Shown here piece by piece: positions 7,951-17,163 of a DNA stretch of 57,241 nt. Position numbers and translations under genes: made by a program. Location of the stretch: NCBI GenBank assembly GCA_904420005.1, contig CAJFTT010000059.1, positions 1 to 57,241 of the forward strand. The letters are read 5' to 3'. A model generated the notes under the pieces. The model saw only the letters and a program-made list of their open reading frames with translations, made no database searches and had not been told where the DNA came from. This stretch comes from Candidatus Tabaqchalia intestinavium. Lineage in GTDB: Bacteria; Bacillota; Clostridia; Oscillospirales; CAJFTT01. Position 1 is the first letter of the stretch. Each line of letters opens with the position of its first letter.

Positions 7951-8148
7951 TTGGTAGGTGGAGAGAAACACGGTTTTTCGAGGCCAAACAGACTGCCAGC
8001 CTCGTTTTCTTCGTTGCCGGGCGTCAGCCCGGTGGAGGAATAGGCACGGGCAAAGCCGCAGCAGGACGGCAGGCTGACGCCCGCCAAGTGCGAGAACGAT
8101 GCTCCTGGCTATTCCAGCTGCTGGGCGCGCTGCTCCCTTGTTCACCAA
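7951..8148 (+). repeat. Dispersed intergenic repeat, copy A
   Basis: This segment shares ordered blocks with copy B at 35584-35844, in the same orientation. The blocks are AAACACGGTTTTTCGAG (identical 17-mer near the left end), GCAGGACGGCAGGCTGACG (copy B: GCAGGAGCGCAGGGTGACG), CCCGCCAA, and a right end CCCTTGTTCACC. The left terminus is degenerate here (TTGGTAGGTGG instead of TTGGTGAACAAGG). Internal GC-rich inverted repeats (GCCGGGCGTCAGCCCGG) suggest folding. It lies between rmuC and the AT-rich acyltransferase gene. No frame in it looks coding. Confidence 0.7.
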
Positions 8149-8187
8149 TTATCTTTTCCATGAAATCCCGAAAGGACGGATATTATC

Positions 8188-9273
8188 ATGCCTTCATCAC
8201 AGAAGAGTCAGCCGAGAAACGGATGGATTGAGCTGTTTCGTTTTGTATTTGCTTTATTGATTGTTTTTTATCATGGAACTGCTTTTTTGCCAGCTGATTC
8301 GAATTTTCTGCGTTGTACGAACGGTGCGATTGCAGTGGAATTTTTCTTCATTCTTTCCGGATTTTTGATGGCGAAGTCCGCCAAGAGAAAATTGCGGGAA
8401 AACGCACCGATCGGTTTGGATTCTGCTAGGTTCATTATCAAAAAGTACACCTCTATATTTCCCTATCATTTGTTTTCTTATATTTGCGCTTTTATCGTCG
8501 CGATTCTGATTCAGAAGCTAACGTTTTCCGGTGCGGTGAAACTATTAGCCAATTCGCTTCCTAACCTGTTTATGCTAGACATGGTAGGGCTACTCAGCGA
8601 TATGGTTGCCGGGTATGTATGGTTTATTTCCGCAATGCTGATTGCTATGGCGATTTACTATCCGATTTTGCGTTACCGTTTTTCCCTGTTTGTTCATGTA
8701 GGTGCGCCGCTGATTGCCTTGCTACTGCTTGGCTGGATAAGTCATACGTATGGTACGCTGACTTGGGTGTCTCTTTGGACTGGGTTAACATTTAAAGGCG
8801 TGCTTCGCGCGTTGGCAGAGGTAGCGTTGGGGTGCGCTGCTTTTGCAGTCTATGATAAGATTAAAGAGATGCAATTTACAAGGTTCGGCAAGGTGAGCCT
8901 GTTATTGGTGGAATTGTTCGGCTATTTCGTCACGGTTTTATATGCATTTACGAAAACGTCAGAAAAGTTCTATTTTTATCTTGTATTTTTCATGGCAATC
9001 TCTATTGCGATCACTTTTTCCGGTAAGACGATAACCGGCCGCTTGGGTGATCATAAATGGATTTCGTTTTTAGGAAAACTATCTTTGGCGATTTATCTCA
9101 ATCAATACTATGTGTATTTGATTGTCGAACATTATCTGAGAGATTTATCCGGTAATTATAGGCTGTTGCTCTTTGCTTTGTTTACTGTAATCGCGGCTGT
9201 AATTTGTATGGGGGTTGTGGATTTTATCCGCAAGAAAATACCGCTGAAGCAATATTTTATCCGTAAAGATTAA
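8188..9273 (+). CDS. Membrane acyltransferase (acyltransferase family 3)
   Basis: A 361-residue multi-pass membrane protein of the Acyl_transf_3 (OafA/WecH-like) group, which transfers acetyl or other acyl groups to surface polysaccharides or lipids. The N-terminal signature IELFRFVFALLIVFYHG contains the conserved Arg and His, followed by AVEFFFILSGFLMAKS. About ten hydrophobic segments follow, and the tail is basic (DFIRKKIPLKQYFIRKD). The ORF is clearly AT-richer than its neighbours and uses codons such as TTA, TTT and ATT freely, suggesting recent transfer. AAAGGA precedes the ATG. It has its own terminator and no obvious glycan-synthesis partners nearby, so the acceptor cannot be predicted. 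Confidence 0.88.
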   Translation: MPSSQKSQPRNGWIELFRFVFALLIVFYHGTAFLPADSNFLRCTNGAIAVEFFFILSGFLMAKSAKRKLRENAPIGLDSARFIIKKYTSIFPYHLFSYICAFIVAILIQKLTFSGAVKLLANSLPNLFMLDMVGLLSDMVAGYVWFISAMLIAMAIYYPILRYRFSLFVHVGAPLIALLLLGWISHTYGTLTWVSLWTGLTFKGVLRALAEVALGCAAFAVYDKIKEMQFTRFGKVSLLLVELFGYFVTVLYAFTKTSEKFYFYLVFFMAISIAITFSGKTITGRLGDHKWISFLGKLSLAIYLNQYYVYLIVEHYLRDLSGNYRLLLFALFTVIAAVICMGVVDFIRKKIPLKQYFIRKD

Positions 9274-9361
9274 TTTCCTGGGTGGATGCTCAGAAATATT
9301 TGGTGATTGCTGCGCAGATGTAGCTGCTTCGCATTAACGCACAGTCCGCCTTGTGGAAACC

Positions 9362-9406
9362 GAACAAAAACAGAAGCCGTGCGCAGCATGGCTTTTGTTT
9401 TTGTTC
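9362..9406 (+). terminator. Terminator after the acyltransferase gene
   Basis: Near-perfect 17-bp arms, GAACAAAAACAGAAGCC and GGCTTTTGTTTTTGTTC, enclose an 11-base loop. The A/T-rich outer stem makes it a likely bidirectional terminator. Confidence 0.75.
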
Positions 9407-9891
9407 TAAGGGATTTTCCGCTTGAAACAGAAGCTGTGCTGGCGGTGTGTTTTGCACCGGTGGAAGGCGGTACATAAGAAACTTAGAAAATGCAAAATAG
9501 GTCATGCTGTGCCCCTATAGACTGCTCATTGCGAGGACGTGTTCCCATGTGTATGCATCGCGGTAAGGCTTTCGAAGAAGTGCAGCGGCATCCACTAGAA
9601 AATGCCATTGGTCCGAAAAAACGCTGCGAACAATATGCTGCCCGCTTTGACATGACATCAGTCGGGCAAGAAAGATTACCCGGCAGAACTCTTTGCCGAA
9701 GCAGGTCCAAACCGTCTTGAGGCGCATGCAAGTAGGCAGGCGACGCAAGCTTGCCTTTTTTGGCGAGGAGGAACAGTGGGGAGCGGCGTTTGTTTTGAAA
9801 AAAGAAACGCCATCGCGAACGATACAACGTCCGCAACGGCGTGGGAAGCATTGACAAAAAAGCACCCGCTACACCAGCGAGCATCTAGGCG
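9407..9891. other. Structured non-coding stretch, no gene recognised
   Basis: About 485 bases with no convincing frame (the minus-strand frames at 9483-9884 and 9515-9865 have low-complexity, non-protein-like composition). It holds a plus-oriented hairpin GGCAGGC / GCTTGCC followed by six Us (9735-9761) and a second hairpin GGCGTTT / AAACGCC (about 9784-9810). It may be a decayed insertion or an unrecognised RNA gene. Confidence 0.4.
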
Positions 9892-9938
9892 AAAGAAAAA
9901 AGCTGAACCTGGAACGCGAGTTGCGCCCAGGTTCAGCC
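9892..9938 (-). terminator. Terminator of tRNA-Thr
   Basis: On the minus strand GCTGAACCTGG pairs with CCAGGTTCAGC and is followed by a U6 run. It starts right after the tRNA CCA end. Confidence 0.85.
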
Positions 9939-10014
9939 TGGAGCTGGTGGGCGGACTCGAACCGCCGACCTGCTGATTACGAATCAGCTGCTCTACCGAC
10001 TGAGCCACACCAGC
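9939..10014 (-). tRNA. tRNA-Thr (anticodon CGU)
   Basis: A 76-nt cloverleaf with encoded CCA (tail UCCA after the acceptor stem GCUGGUG / CACCAGC). The anticodon stem is GCUGA/UCAGC and the loop UUCGUAA gives anticodon CGU, reading ACG codons. It is a single-gene unit with its own promoter and terminator. Confidence 0.95.
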
Positions 10015-10058
10015 AAAAGAGCCTCATCGGCGACAGCCACGCCGAACAAAGCATTGCT

Positions 10059-10087
10059 ATTATAGCAACAATTGCATTCCCCGTCAA
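10059..10087 (-). promoter_or_regulatory. Promoter of tRNA-Thr
   Basis: On the minus strand TTGACG (10082-10087) and TATAAT (10059-10064) are spaced 17 bp, about 45 bases before the tRNA. Confidence 0.85.
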
Positions 10088-10127
10088 GTCCCCAATTTCA
10101 AAATTATCAAAATTTTTTTGGCGCGTA

Positions 10128-10156
10128 TTGAATAAGGGAAATTGAAATGTTACAAT
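10128..10156 (+). promoter_or_regulatory. Promoter of the recJ operon
   Basis: TTGAAT (10128-10133) and TACAAT (10151-10156) are spaced 17 bp, about 55 bases upstream of the recJ start codon. Confidence 0.7.
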
Positions 10157-10210
10157 AAAAGATATTTCCTGCAGGGTGCGATTCTCCAGAGGAAAGGAGG
10201 CGGAAGCCGA

Positions 10211-12244
10211 ATGCAATGGAAATTTCCGGAGACGCACGACCGGGCGGTTTCCGCCCTCGCGTCCCAAACCGGACTGTCCCCACTGACGGCGGGGATCCTT
10301 TATCGCCGCGGCCTCGACAGCGCGGAGAAGATTCAGGCGTTTCTCGCGCCGGAGGGCACGCTGCATGATCCGTTTTTGCTCAAAGGCATGCGCGAAGCGG
10401 CGGAGCGTATTTGGCGTGCGGTGGAGAAAAAAGAAAAAATCGGTGTATTCGGGGACTACGATGCCGACGGCGTGACGGCGACATTCCTGGTTTTCACCTT
10501 TTTGCAGTCGCTTGGCGCGCCGGTCGTTTACCTTCTGCCGGAGCGGGAGGAAAACGGGTATGGCCTATGTGCGTCGGCGGTGCAGTTCTTTCAGCAGGAG
10601 GGCGTGACGCTCGTCATCACGGTGGATACAGGCATCACGGCGTTTGCGGAAGCGGAGCAGCTGGCAGCGTTGGGGATCGATCTGATCGTCACGGATCATC
10701 ATCAGCCGCGGGACACGTTGCCGGCGGCGGTCGCAGTAGTGGATCCGCACCGGGAGGACGACGGTTATCCGTTCCGCGAGCTGGCGGGCGTTGGGGTCGC
10801 GTTCAAGCTGCTGTGCGCCGTGGCGGAAGGCAGAGCGGAGGAGCTGCTGGCGATGTATGCCGATGTGCTGGCGCTCGGCACGATCGCCGACATGTGCAGC
10901 GTCTTTGACGAGAACCGGGTTTTCATCCGGGCAGGGCTGCGCAAGATGCAGCAGAATCCGAACGAGGGCCTGCGCGCGCTGCTGGAAAAGAGCGGCCTTG
11001 CCAAGAAAAAGATCGGCGTGTCGCAGGTGGCGTTCGGCCTCGCGCCGCGGATCAACGCTGCGGGACGGGTGTCCTCCCCAGTCAAGGCGCTGCGGCTGCT
11101 GCTCGAGACGCAGCATGACCGCGCGCTCTCGGCGGCGCAGGTGCTCTGCGAGGAGAATCTCTACCGGCGGGAGCTGGAGATGCAGATCGCCGAGCAGATC
11201 GAGCGGGAGGCCGAGGCGCATCCGGCCTGTTTGGAGGATTCCATTCTGGTGCTGGCAGGCGAGGGATGGCATCCCGGCGTGCTGGGGATCGCGGCGGCGC
11301 GCGTGGCGCGCCGGTATCGCAAACCTGTGGTGCTGCTGTGCATCGAAGGGGAGACAGCGCGCGGCTCCGCCCGGTCGGACGGTTCGCTGGATATTTTGCA
11401 GGCGATCGCCCAGTGTTCCGATCAGCTCACGACATTCGGCGGGCACTCGCAGGCGGCCGGGCTGCAGCTGCCGACGGATCAGATCGAGGCGTTCCGGCGG
11501 AAGATCAATCAATATGCGCAGACGCAGACGCCCGCCCCCGCAGTGCTGGAGCTGGACGGATGCCTATCGGCCGGGGAAGCCACGCTCGCGCTGGCCAAAG
11601 AGCTGCAGCGTCTGGAGCCTTTCGGCACGGGAAATCCGCAGCCGCTGCTGGCTTGCGTGCAGATGACGCTGCGCGCGGCGACGCCGGTGGGCGGGGGGAA
11701 GCATCTGCGCCTGACGCTCGCAGACGCGACCGGGCAGGTGCAGTGCATGGCCTTCGGCGTTACGCCGGCGCAGTTTGCGTTCGCGCCCGGAGACAAGGTG
11801 GACGTCGCGTATCGCCTCGAGACGAACGAATGGATGGGATGCGAAAGCGTCGCGCTCATTCTTCAGGAGATCCGTGCCGCGCAGCCGGAGGAGGATGTGC
11901 AGGGGCGTCTGCGGCAGTTACTGCATGGAGCGCGCGAGCCGGCGCAAGAGGAGCTGCCCGACCGGGCGGATTTTGTGTTTGTTTACCGATTATTATCCCG
12001 AGCCGACCGGCAGACCTATGATCTGCTCGCGCTGTCCCGTCGGCTGCAGGCGGGCGGAAAGGATATTTCTGCGGTCAAGCTGGGAATCATATTAGAAGTG
12101 TTTCGGGAAGTCGGGCTTCTGACGGTGCAATTTGAAGAAACGGCCGTTGTGGTGACGCCGTGCCGGGCGGCGGGGAAGGTGTCGCTGCAGGAGGCGGCGA
12201 CCGCGAAGCGCTTCGGACTGATGCTGGATAAAAAGGAGGGGTGA
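10211..12244 (+). CDS. recJ: Single-stranded-DNA-specific exonuclease RecJ
   Basis: A 677-residue 5'-3' ssDNA exonuclease acting in RecF-pathway recombination and mismatch repair. The DHH-family motifs are present: DYDADG at 82-87 and DHH at 162-164; the DHHA1 half (GGHSQAAGLQLP) is near residue 415, followed by an OB-like domain with LEPFGTGNPQP. The C-terminal extra region (about 560-677) is the type found in Firmicutes. I prefer the ATG at 10211, after AAAGGAGG, to the upstream frame start at 10142, which lies inside the promoter. The Rsh gene follows after three bases. Confidence 0.95.
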   Translation: MQWKFPETHDRAVSALASQTGLSPLTAGILYRRGLDSAEKIQAFLAPEGTLHDPFLLKGMREAAERIWRAVEKKEKIGVFGDYDADGVTATFLVFTFLQSLGAPVVYLLPEREENGYGLCASAVQFFQQEGVTLVITVDTGITAFAEAEQLAALGIDLIVTDHHQPRDTLPAAVAVVDPHREDDGYPFRELAGVGVAFKLLCAVAEGRAEELLAMYADVLALGTIADMCSVFDENRVFIRAGLRKMQQNPNEGLRALLEKSGLAKKKIGVSQVAFGLAPRINAAGRVSSPVKALRLLLETQHDRALSAAQVLCEENLYRRELEMQIAEQIEREAEAHPACLEDSILVLAGEGWHPGVLGIAAARVARRYRKPVVLLCIEGETARGSARSDGSLDILQAIAQCSDQLTTFGGHSQAAGLQLPTDQIEAFRRKINQYAQTQTPAPAVLELDGCLSAGEATLALAKELQRLEPFGTGNPQPLLACVQMTLRAATPVGGGKHLRLTLADATGQVQCMAFGVTPAQFAFAPGDKVDVAYRLETNEWMGCESVALILQEIRAAQPEEDVQGRLRQLLHGAREPAQEELPDRADFVFVYRLLSRADRQTYDLLALSRRLQAGGKDISAVKLGIILEVFREVGLLTVQFEETAVVVTPCRAAGKVSLQEAATAKRFGLMLDKKEG

Positions 12245-12247
12245 CGC

Positions 12248-14434
12248 ATGGAAACGATGGGACCCGATGAGCTGTTCTCTGTTCTGATGGGACGTTTGGG
12301 ACGCGGCATTACCAGCGCGCAGAAGAAAAAAATTCAATATGCCTATCAGTTTGCCAGCCGCGCGCATGCGGGGCAAACGCGCGAGTCGGGCGAACCGTAT
12401 ATCACGCACCCTGTTTCCGTTGCGCTGATTCTGGCGGATATGGGCATGGACGCCCAGTCGATCATCGCGGCGCTGCTGCACGATGTGATCGAAGACACGC
12501 CGATCGATAATCAGACCGTCATCCGGGAATTCGGGCAGGAGGTGTTCGAGCTGGTCGACGGCGTGACCAAGCTCGGCAAAATCCCGTATTCCACGCGTGA
12601 GGAGCAGCAGGCGGAGAACATCCGCAAAATGCTCATTGCCATGGCGCGCGACATCCGCGTCATCGTCATCAAACTGGCCGACCGGCTGCATAACATGCGT
12701 ACCATCGAGGGCAAGCGCGACGAGAAGAAGCGGCGGGAGACGGCGCATGAGACGATGGACGTGTATGCCCCCATCGCGCACCGGCTGGGTATGCGCATGA
12801 TCAAGGAGGAGCTGGAGGACCGCTGTCTGCGCCAGCTTGACCCGATCGCGTATAAAGAGATCGAGGATAACCTCGCCACCCGGCACGACGAACGCGAAGC
12901 GTTCCTCAACAGCATCAAGGAGAAGCTGGCCGTGCGCCTGCGCGAACTGCATATGAAAGCGCATATCGAAGGCCGCGTCAAGAGCATTTACGGCATTTAC
13001 CGCAAAATGTATATGCAGGGCAAGGAATTTGACGAGATTTATGACATTTACGCCGTGCGTATTATCGTGGATACCGTCACGGAGTGCTATAACGTGCTCG
13101 GTGTGATTCACGACGTCATGCATCCCATTCCCGGCCGCTTCAAGGATTATATTTCTACGCCCAAACCCAACTTGTACCAGTCGCTGCATACCACGGTCAT
13201 CGGCCGCGAGGGGATCCCGTTTGAAGTGCAGATCCGCACGTGGGATATGCATTATACGGCGGAATACGGCATTGCCGCGCATTGGAAATATAAAGCGGGC
13301 ATCAAGGGCAAGGATTCTCTGGAGGAGCGTCTCGCCTGGATTCGGCAGCTGCTGGATATTCAGCGCGACGCGGACGACGCGGAGGATTTTGTCAAATCCA
13401 TCAAAACCGATCTGTCTCTGGATGAAGTATTTGTATTCACGCCCAAAGGCGACGTCATCAACCTGCCGTCCAATTCTACCGTCATCGATTTTGCTTACGC
13501 CATCCACAGCGCGGTCGGCAACCGCATGGTCGGCGCGAAGGTGAACGGCAAGATCGTCAGCCTGGACTATAAGCTCAACAACGGCGAGATCGTCGAGATC
13601 ATCACCACCTCTGCCGAAGGGCACGGTCCTAACCGCGCGTGGCTCAAGCTGTGCCGCACGAGTGAAGCGCGCTCCAAAATTCGCCAGTGGTTCAAGCGGG
13701 AGCAGCGCGACGAAAACATCAAGACCGGCAAGGAGGAGATCGAGCGGGAATTCAAACGCAACGGCATCAATCTCACGGGCGACGCCTTGCAGGAGTTTTT
13801 GCTCGAAGTGGCCAAGCGTCAGCATTATCAGGACGTGGATGATTTTTATGCCGCGATCGGCTACGGCGGCATTTCCCTCTCCAAGATCATTCCGCGTTTG
13901 CGGGAAGAATACCGCAAGCTCGTGACGACGCAGGAGGAGCCGGTGGTCGATACGCTGCCGCGCGCGGGCAAATCGAGCGGCGGCGTGCGCATCGAGGGGA
14001 TCGACGGCTGCCTGGTGAAGTTTTCCCAATGCTGTAATCCGCTGCCGGGAGACGATATCATCGGTTTCATCACGCGCGGCAGCGGCGTCTCCATTCATAA
14101 GATCGACTGCCCCAACGTCGTCAGCGCGATGGCCGCGCCGGACAACGATCCCGCGCGCTGGGTCAAGGCAGAGTGGGACACGGCGGAGCTGAAATCCTTC
14201 AAGGCATCCCTGCGGATCCTGGCGGTCGACCGGTTCGGCATGCTGGCGGATATCGCGAGCGTGCTGGCGGGCCTGCATGTGATGATCACGTCCATCAACG
14301 CCCGCAGCGTCAAAGACGGCAATTCCCTCATTGAGCTGACCATCGTGGTCGATAGCCTCAACCACCTGCAAAGTGTGGTGGGGAAAATGCAGAAGGTGGA
14401 CGGTGTGCTGGAAATCAAGCGGGCTGTCAACTGA
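12248..14434 (+). CDS. relA: Bifunctional (p)ppGpp synthetase/hydrolase (Rsh)
   Basis: A 728-residue long RelA/SpoT homologue controlling the stringent response. Domains in order: HD hydrolase (conserved His54 and the HD pair in AALLHDVIEDT at 78-79, so hydrolysis should be intact), synthetase (RVKSIYGIYRKM, DIYAVRIIV, YQSLHTTVIG), TGS (residues about 395-455, VFVFTPKGDVINLP), a helical/zinc-finger region containing CCNPLPGDDIIGFI, and a C-terminal ACT domain. The ATG directly follows the recJ stop and GGAGGGGTGACGC. The order recJ-rsh-dtd-MBL is widespread in Clostridia (apt is often between recJ and rsh but is absent here). Confidence 0.96.
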   Translation: METMGPDELFSVLMGRLGRGITSAQKKKIQYAYQFASRAHAGQTRESGEPYITHPVSVALILADMGMDAQSIIAALLHDVIEDTPIDNQTVIREFGQEVFELVDGVTKLGKIPYSTREEQQAENIRKMLIAMARDIRVIVIKLADRLHNMRTIEGKRDEKKRRETAHETMDVYAPIAHRLGMRMIKEELEDRCLRQLDPIAYKEIEDNLATRHDEREAFLNSIKEKLAVRLRELHMKAHIEGRVKSIYGIYRKMYMQGKEFDEIYDIYAVRIIVDTVTECYNVLGVIHDVMHPIPGRFKDYISTPKPNLYQSLHTTVIGREGIPFEVQIRTWDMHYTAEYGIAAHWKYKAGIKGKDSLEERLAWIRQLLDIQRDADDAEDFVKSIKTDLSLDEVFVFTPKGDVINLPSNSTVIDFAYAIHSAVGNRMVGAKVNGKIVSLDYKLNNGEIVEIITTSAEGHGPNRAWLKLCRTSEARSKIRQWFKREQRDENIKTGKEEIEREFKRNGINLTGDALQEFLLEVAKRQHYQDVDDFYAAIGYGGISLSKIIPRLREEYRKLVTTQEEPVVDTLPRAGKSSGGVRIEGIDGCLVKFSQCCNPLPGDDIIGFITRGSGVSIHKIDCPNVVSAMAAPDNDPARWVKAEWDTAELKSFKASLRILAVDRFGMLADIASVLAGLHVMITSINARSVKDGNSLIELTIVVDSLNHLQSVVGKMQKVDGVLEIKRAVN

Positions 14435-14500
14435 GGCCCGGCCCTGCGCGGGGAATGGGCCGCGCAGACGGAATTCTACATCAAAAGGAGGCTGCCGGGC

Positions 14501-14956
14501 ATGAAAGCTGTGGTGCAGCGGGTCGCATCGGCTTCGGTCGAATGCGGCGGAGAAATCGTGGGAGCGATCGGGCAGGGCCTGCTTGTGCTGGTGGGCGTCA
14601 CGACGGACGACGGCGAGAAGGAAGCGGCCCTGATGGCGCAGAAAATCGCGCATCTTCGTATCTTCCGGGATGATAACGACAAAATGAACCTGTCGGTGCT
14701 GGACATTGGCGGCGGCGTGCTTTCCGTTTCCAATTTTACCCTGTGCGCGGATACCAGCCATGGCCGCCGGCCGTCCTTCATCGCGGCGGCCCGGCCGGAG
14801 ACTGCCGCGCCATTGTATGAATTTTTCCTCGAAAAGCTGCGGGAGCAGGGCGTTTCCCCGGTGGAGAACGGCGTGTTCGGCGGGGACATGCTCGTGCAGC
14901 TGACGAACCAGGGACCGGTAACGGTGATTTTGGATTCCGACGAATGGAAGAAATAA
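14501..14956 (+). CDS. dtd: D-aminoacyl-tRNA deacylase
   Basis: A 151-residue Dtd protein that hydrolyses D-amino acids from mischarged tRNAs. The start [13 protein letters not shown], the [17 protein letters not shown] block (the SQFTL-type catalytic motif) and the end [14 protein letters not shown] (GPVT motif) are typical, and the length matches the family. AAAGGAGG precedes the ATG. It follows rsh after 66 bases, a very common arrangement. Confidence 0.95.
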   Translation: MKAVVQRVASASVECGGEIVGAIGQGLLVLVGVTTDDGEKEAALMAQKIAHLRIFRDDNDKMNLSVLDIGGGVLSVSNFTLCADTSHGRRPSFIAAARPETAAPLYEFFLEKLREQGVSPVENGVFGGDMLVQLTNQGPVTVILDSDEWKK

Positions 14957-14994
14957 AACCGCCGGCGGAGCGGACCGATAAAAGGAGCGTTTGC

Positions 14995-15642
14995 ATGAAA
15001 ATTTTCATTCGGGCGACAGGCCCGCTGCAATGCAATACATATCTGCTGATTTCTGAAGGCGGCGACGCTGCCGTCATTGATCCGGGCGGCGACGCGCCGC
15101 GGCTGCTGGCGCTGCTGGAGGCCCAGGGCGCGGCGCTGCGGCAGATCCTGCTCACCCATGGGCATTACGACCACATGGGCGCCGCTGAAGCGCTGATGCA
15201 GGCGACGGGCGCGCCGCTCAAGATGCATCCCGACGATGCGCCCATGCTGCAGGACGCGATGTGTAATCTCTCCACTCCCTTCACGGGTGAACCGCTGCGT
15301 CTGCCGCCGGCCTATACGCCGCTCGGCGATGGCGAGGAGATCGCGGTCGGCGGGGACACGCTGCGGGTGCTGCATACGCCGGGCCATTCGCCGGGCAGCG
15401 TGTGTTTCCTCAATGAGAAAGACCGCGTGCTTTTTTCTGGGGATACGCTGTTTTGCCGCAGCATCGGACGCACGGATTTCCCCGGCGGCGACCCGACGCT
15501 GCTGCTGCGTTCGCTGCGCCGTCTGGCGGCGCTGGAAGGGGATTACCGCGTGCTGCCCGGGCATGAGGAAGAGACGACATTGGAAGCGGAACGGCGGCAG
15601 AACCCGTATATGCAGGCCGACCCGTTTGGCTATTTTGACTGA
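14995..15642 (+). CDS. MBL-fold metallohydrolase (glyoxalase II-like)
   Basis: A 215-residue hydrolase of the small GloB-like MBL group seen in Clostridia. The metal motif THGHYDHMG is near residue 58, with later ligands in HTPGHSPGSV, FSGDTLF and LPGHEEET. Substrates of this group are often thioesters, but no specific one is known. The ATG at 14995, preceded by AAAAGGAG, is preferred to the upstream in-frame start at 14944, which overlaps dtd. It lies in the rsh-dtd-MBL-hemZ chain conserved in many Clostridia. Confidence 0.88.
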   Translation: MKIFIRATGPLQCNTYLLISEGGDAAVIDPGGDAPRLLALLEAQGAALRQILLTHGHYDHMGAAEALMQATGAPLKMHPDDAPMLQDAMCNLSTPFTGEPLRLPPAYTPLGDGEEIAVGGDTLRVLHTPGHSPGSVCFLNEKDRVLFSGDTLFCRSIGRTDFPGGDPTLLLRSLRRLAALEGDYRVLPGHEEETTLEAERRQNPYMQADPFGYFD

Positions 15643-15681
15643 TCCGGGCGCGACCGCGCCGCGGAAGAGAGGAACCGATGG

Positions 15682-17163
15682 ATGAAGCTATGGATTTCAG
15701 ACCCGTCTTTTCGTTTTGAGGCGGAGAATATCGCGCGCCTGTTTCTGGAAGATGTGCAAGTGCAGGAGGGCGCGCCGGACGACGACTGCCTGACCGTGCA
15801 TGTGGCGCAGGAGGCGGACGCCTGGCAGGTTTTGTGCCGGCTGCCGGCGCAGGAGACGGGGGGCGCCCTGTGCGCCGCAGCGCCGAAGGCGTCCGCGCAT
15901 CGCACGGTTGAACTGTGCATGGGGCGCGCGCTGTATACGCTGCTGTCCGATTTCACCGGCATCCGCCCGCCCTGGGGCGTGCTGACCGGCATCCGTCCGG
16001 TCAAGCTCGTGCGGGAGCTGACTGAGAAGCTGGGGGATCGGGACGCCGTCAAACGGTATCTGCAGGAAGAGTGTTTCGTTTCCCAGGAGAAAATCGAGCT
16101 TGCCCTGCGCGCCGCCTCGCATGAAACGGAAATCGTGCGTCTCTCCCGTTCGGAATCGGCGAGTTTGTATGTTTCCATCCCGTTTTGCCCGTCGCGCTGT
16201 CAATACTGTTCGTTCGTTTCCCGCACGGTCGAGCGCGCAGGGAAGCTCGTGGAGGAATACGTGACGTTGCTTTCCCGGGAGCTGCGGGACGCCGCGCAGC
16301 GGGTCCGCGCGCTGGGGCTGCGGCTGGAGACGGTCTATTTCGGCGGCGGCACGCCCACCGTGCTGACCGAGCAGCAGCTGGAGACGCTGCTGTCCACTGT
16401 GGAAGCGGCGTTTGACCTTTCCGCGGTGCGGGAATATACGGTGGAGGGCGGCAGGCCGGATACCATCACGCGCGGCAAGCTGGAATGCATGCGCCGGCAC
16501 GGCGTGACGCGCCTGAGCGTCAATCCGCAGACCATGAACGACGAAGTGCTTGCGGCGGTCGGACGGCGGCATACGGCGCAGCAGATCGTGCAGGCATATC
16601 AGCTCGCGCGCGAGGTCGGGATCCGGGAAGTCAATATGGATCTTATCGCGGGGCTGCCGACGGACACGGCAGAGAGCTTTTTTGCCAGCGTGGATGCCGT
16701 GCTGGCCCTCGCGCCGGAGAATATCACGATCCATACCATGTGCGTCAAGCGGTCTTCCTTCGTGCGGGAGCACCACATTGCGCTGCCGCCGGCGGCGCAG
16801 GTGGAGCAGATGCTGTCTTACGGGTATGCCCAACTGGAGGCGGCGGGGTATCTGCCGTATTATCTGTACCGGCAGAAAAACACCATCGCCAACGCAGAAA
16901 ACACCGGATGGTGCAAGCCCGGGACGGAAGGCCTCTATAATGTATATATCATGGATGAGACCCATACGATTATAGCATGCGGCGCCGGGGCGGTCACAAA
17001 GCTGCGGCAGCCCGGCGGGGGCCGCATTGAGCGGGTGTTTAACTATAAATACCCTTATGAATATAACAAACGCTTTGACGAAATGATAAAACGAAAGGAA
17101 CGGGTAGGTGAATTTTATGCGCAATATGGTTTCACTGGAGACGCTCAACCGGCAGGCGGCTGA
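15682..17163 (+). CDS. hemZ: Coproporphyrinogen dehydrogenase HemZ (radical SAM)
   Basis: A 493-residue HemN-related radical SAM protein. An N-terminal domain of about 160 residues, specific to HemZ, precedes the 4Fe-4S motif IPFCPSRCQYCSF (CxxxCxxC). Further radical SAM elements are YFGGGTPT and the segment VEGGRPDTI. HemZ is annotated as an oxygen-independent coproporphyrinogen oxidase, but many HemN-like proteins have other roles; no other haem gene is in this window, so the activity is uncertain. The ATG has AGAGG upstream. The 3' end overlaps the kinase gene by about 47 bases. Confidence 0.9.
   Translation: MKLWISDPSFRFEAENIARLFLEDVQVQEGAPDDDCLTVHVAQEADAWQVLCRLPAQETGGALCAAAPKASAHRTVELCMGRALYTLLSDFTGIRPPWGVLTGIRPVKLVRELTEKLGDRDAVKRYLQEECFVSQEKIELALRAASHETEIVRLSRSESASLYVSIPFCPSRCQYCSFVSRTVERAGKLVEEYVTLLSRELRDAAQRVRALGLRLETVYFGGGTPTVLTEQQLETLLSTVEAAFDLSAVREYTVEGGRPDTITRGKLECMRRHGVTRLSVNPQTMNDEVLAAVGRRHTAQQIVQAYQLAREVGIREVNMDLIAGLPTDTAESFFASVDAVLALAPENITIHTMCVKRSSFVREHHIALPPAAQVEQMLSYGYAQLEAAGYLPYYLYRQKNTIANAENTGWCKPGTEGLYNVYIMDETHTIIACGAGAVTKLRQPGGGRIERVFNYKYPYEYNKRFDEMIKRKERVGEFYAQYGFTGDAQPAGG

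Noticed and set aside
9483-9884. 133-residue minus-strand frame before tRNA-Thr
   Set aside because: No start signal, crosses hairpins, low-information composition; treated as non-coding.
12092-14761. An 889-residue minus-strand frame opposite rsh and dtd
   Set aside because: Antisense shadow of high-GC third codon positions; rsh and dtd on the plus strand are unambiguous.
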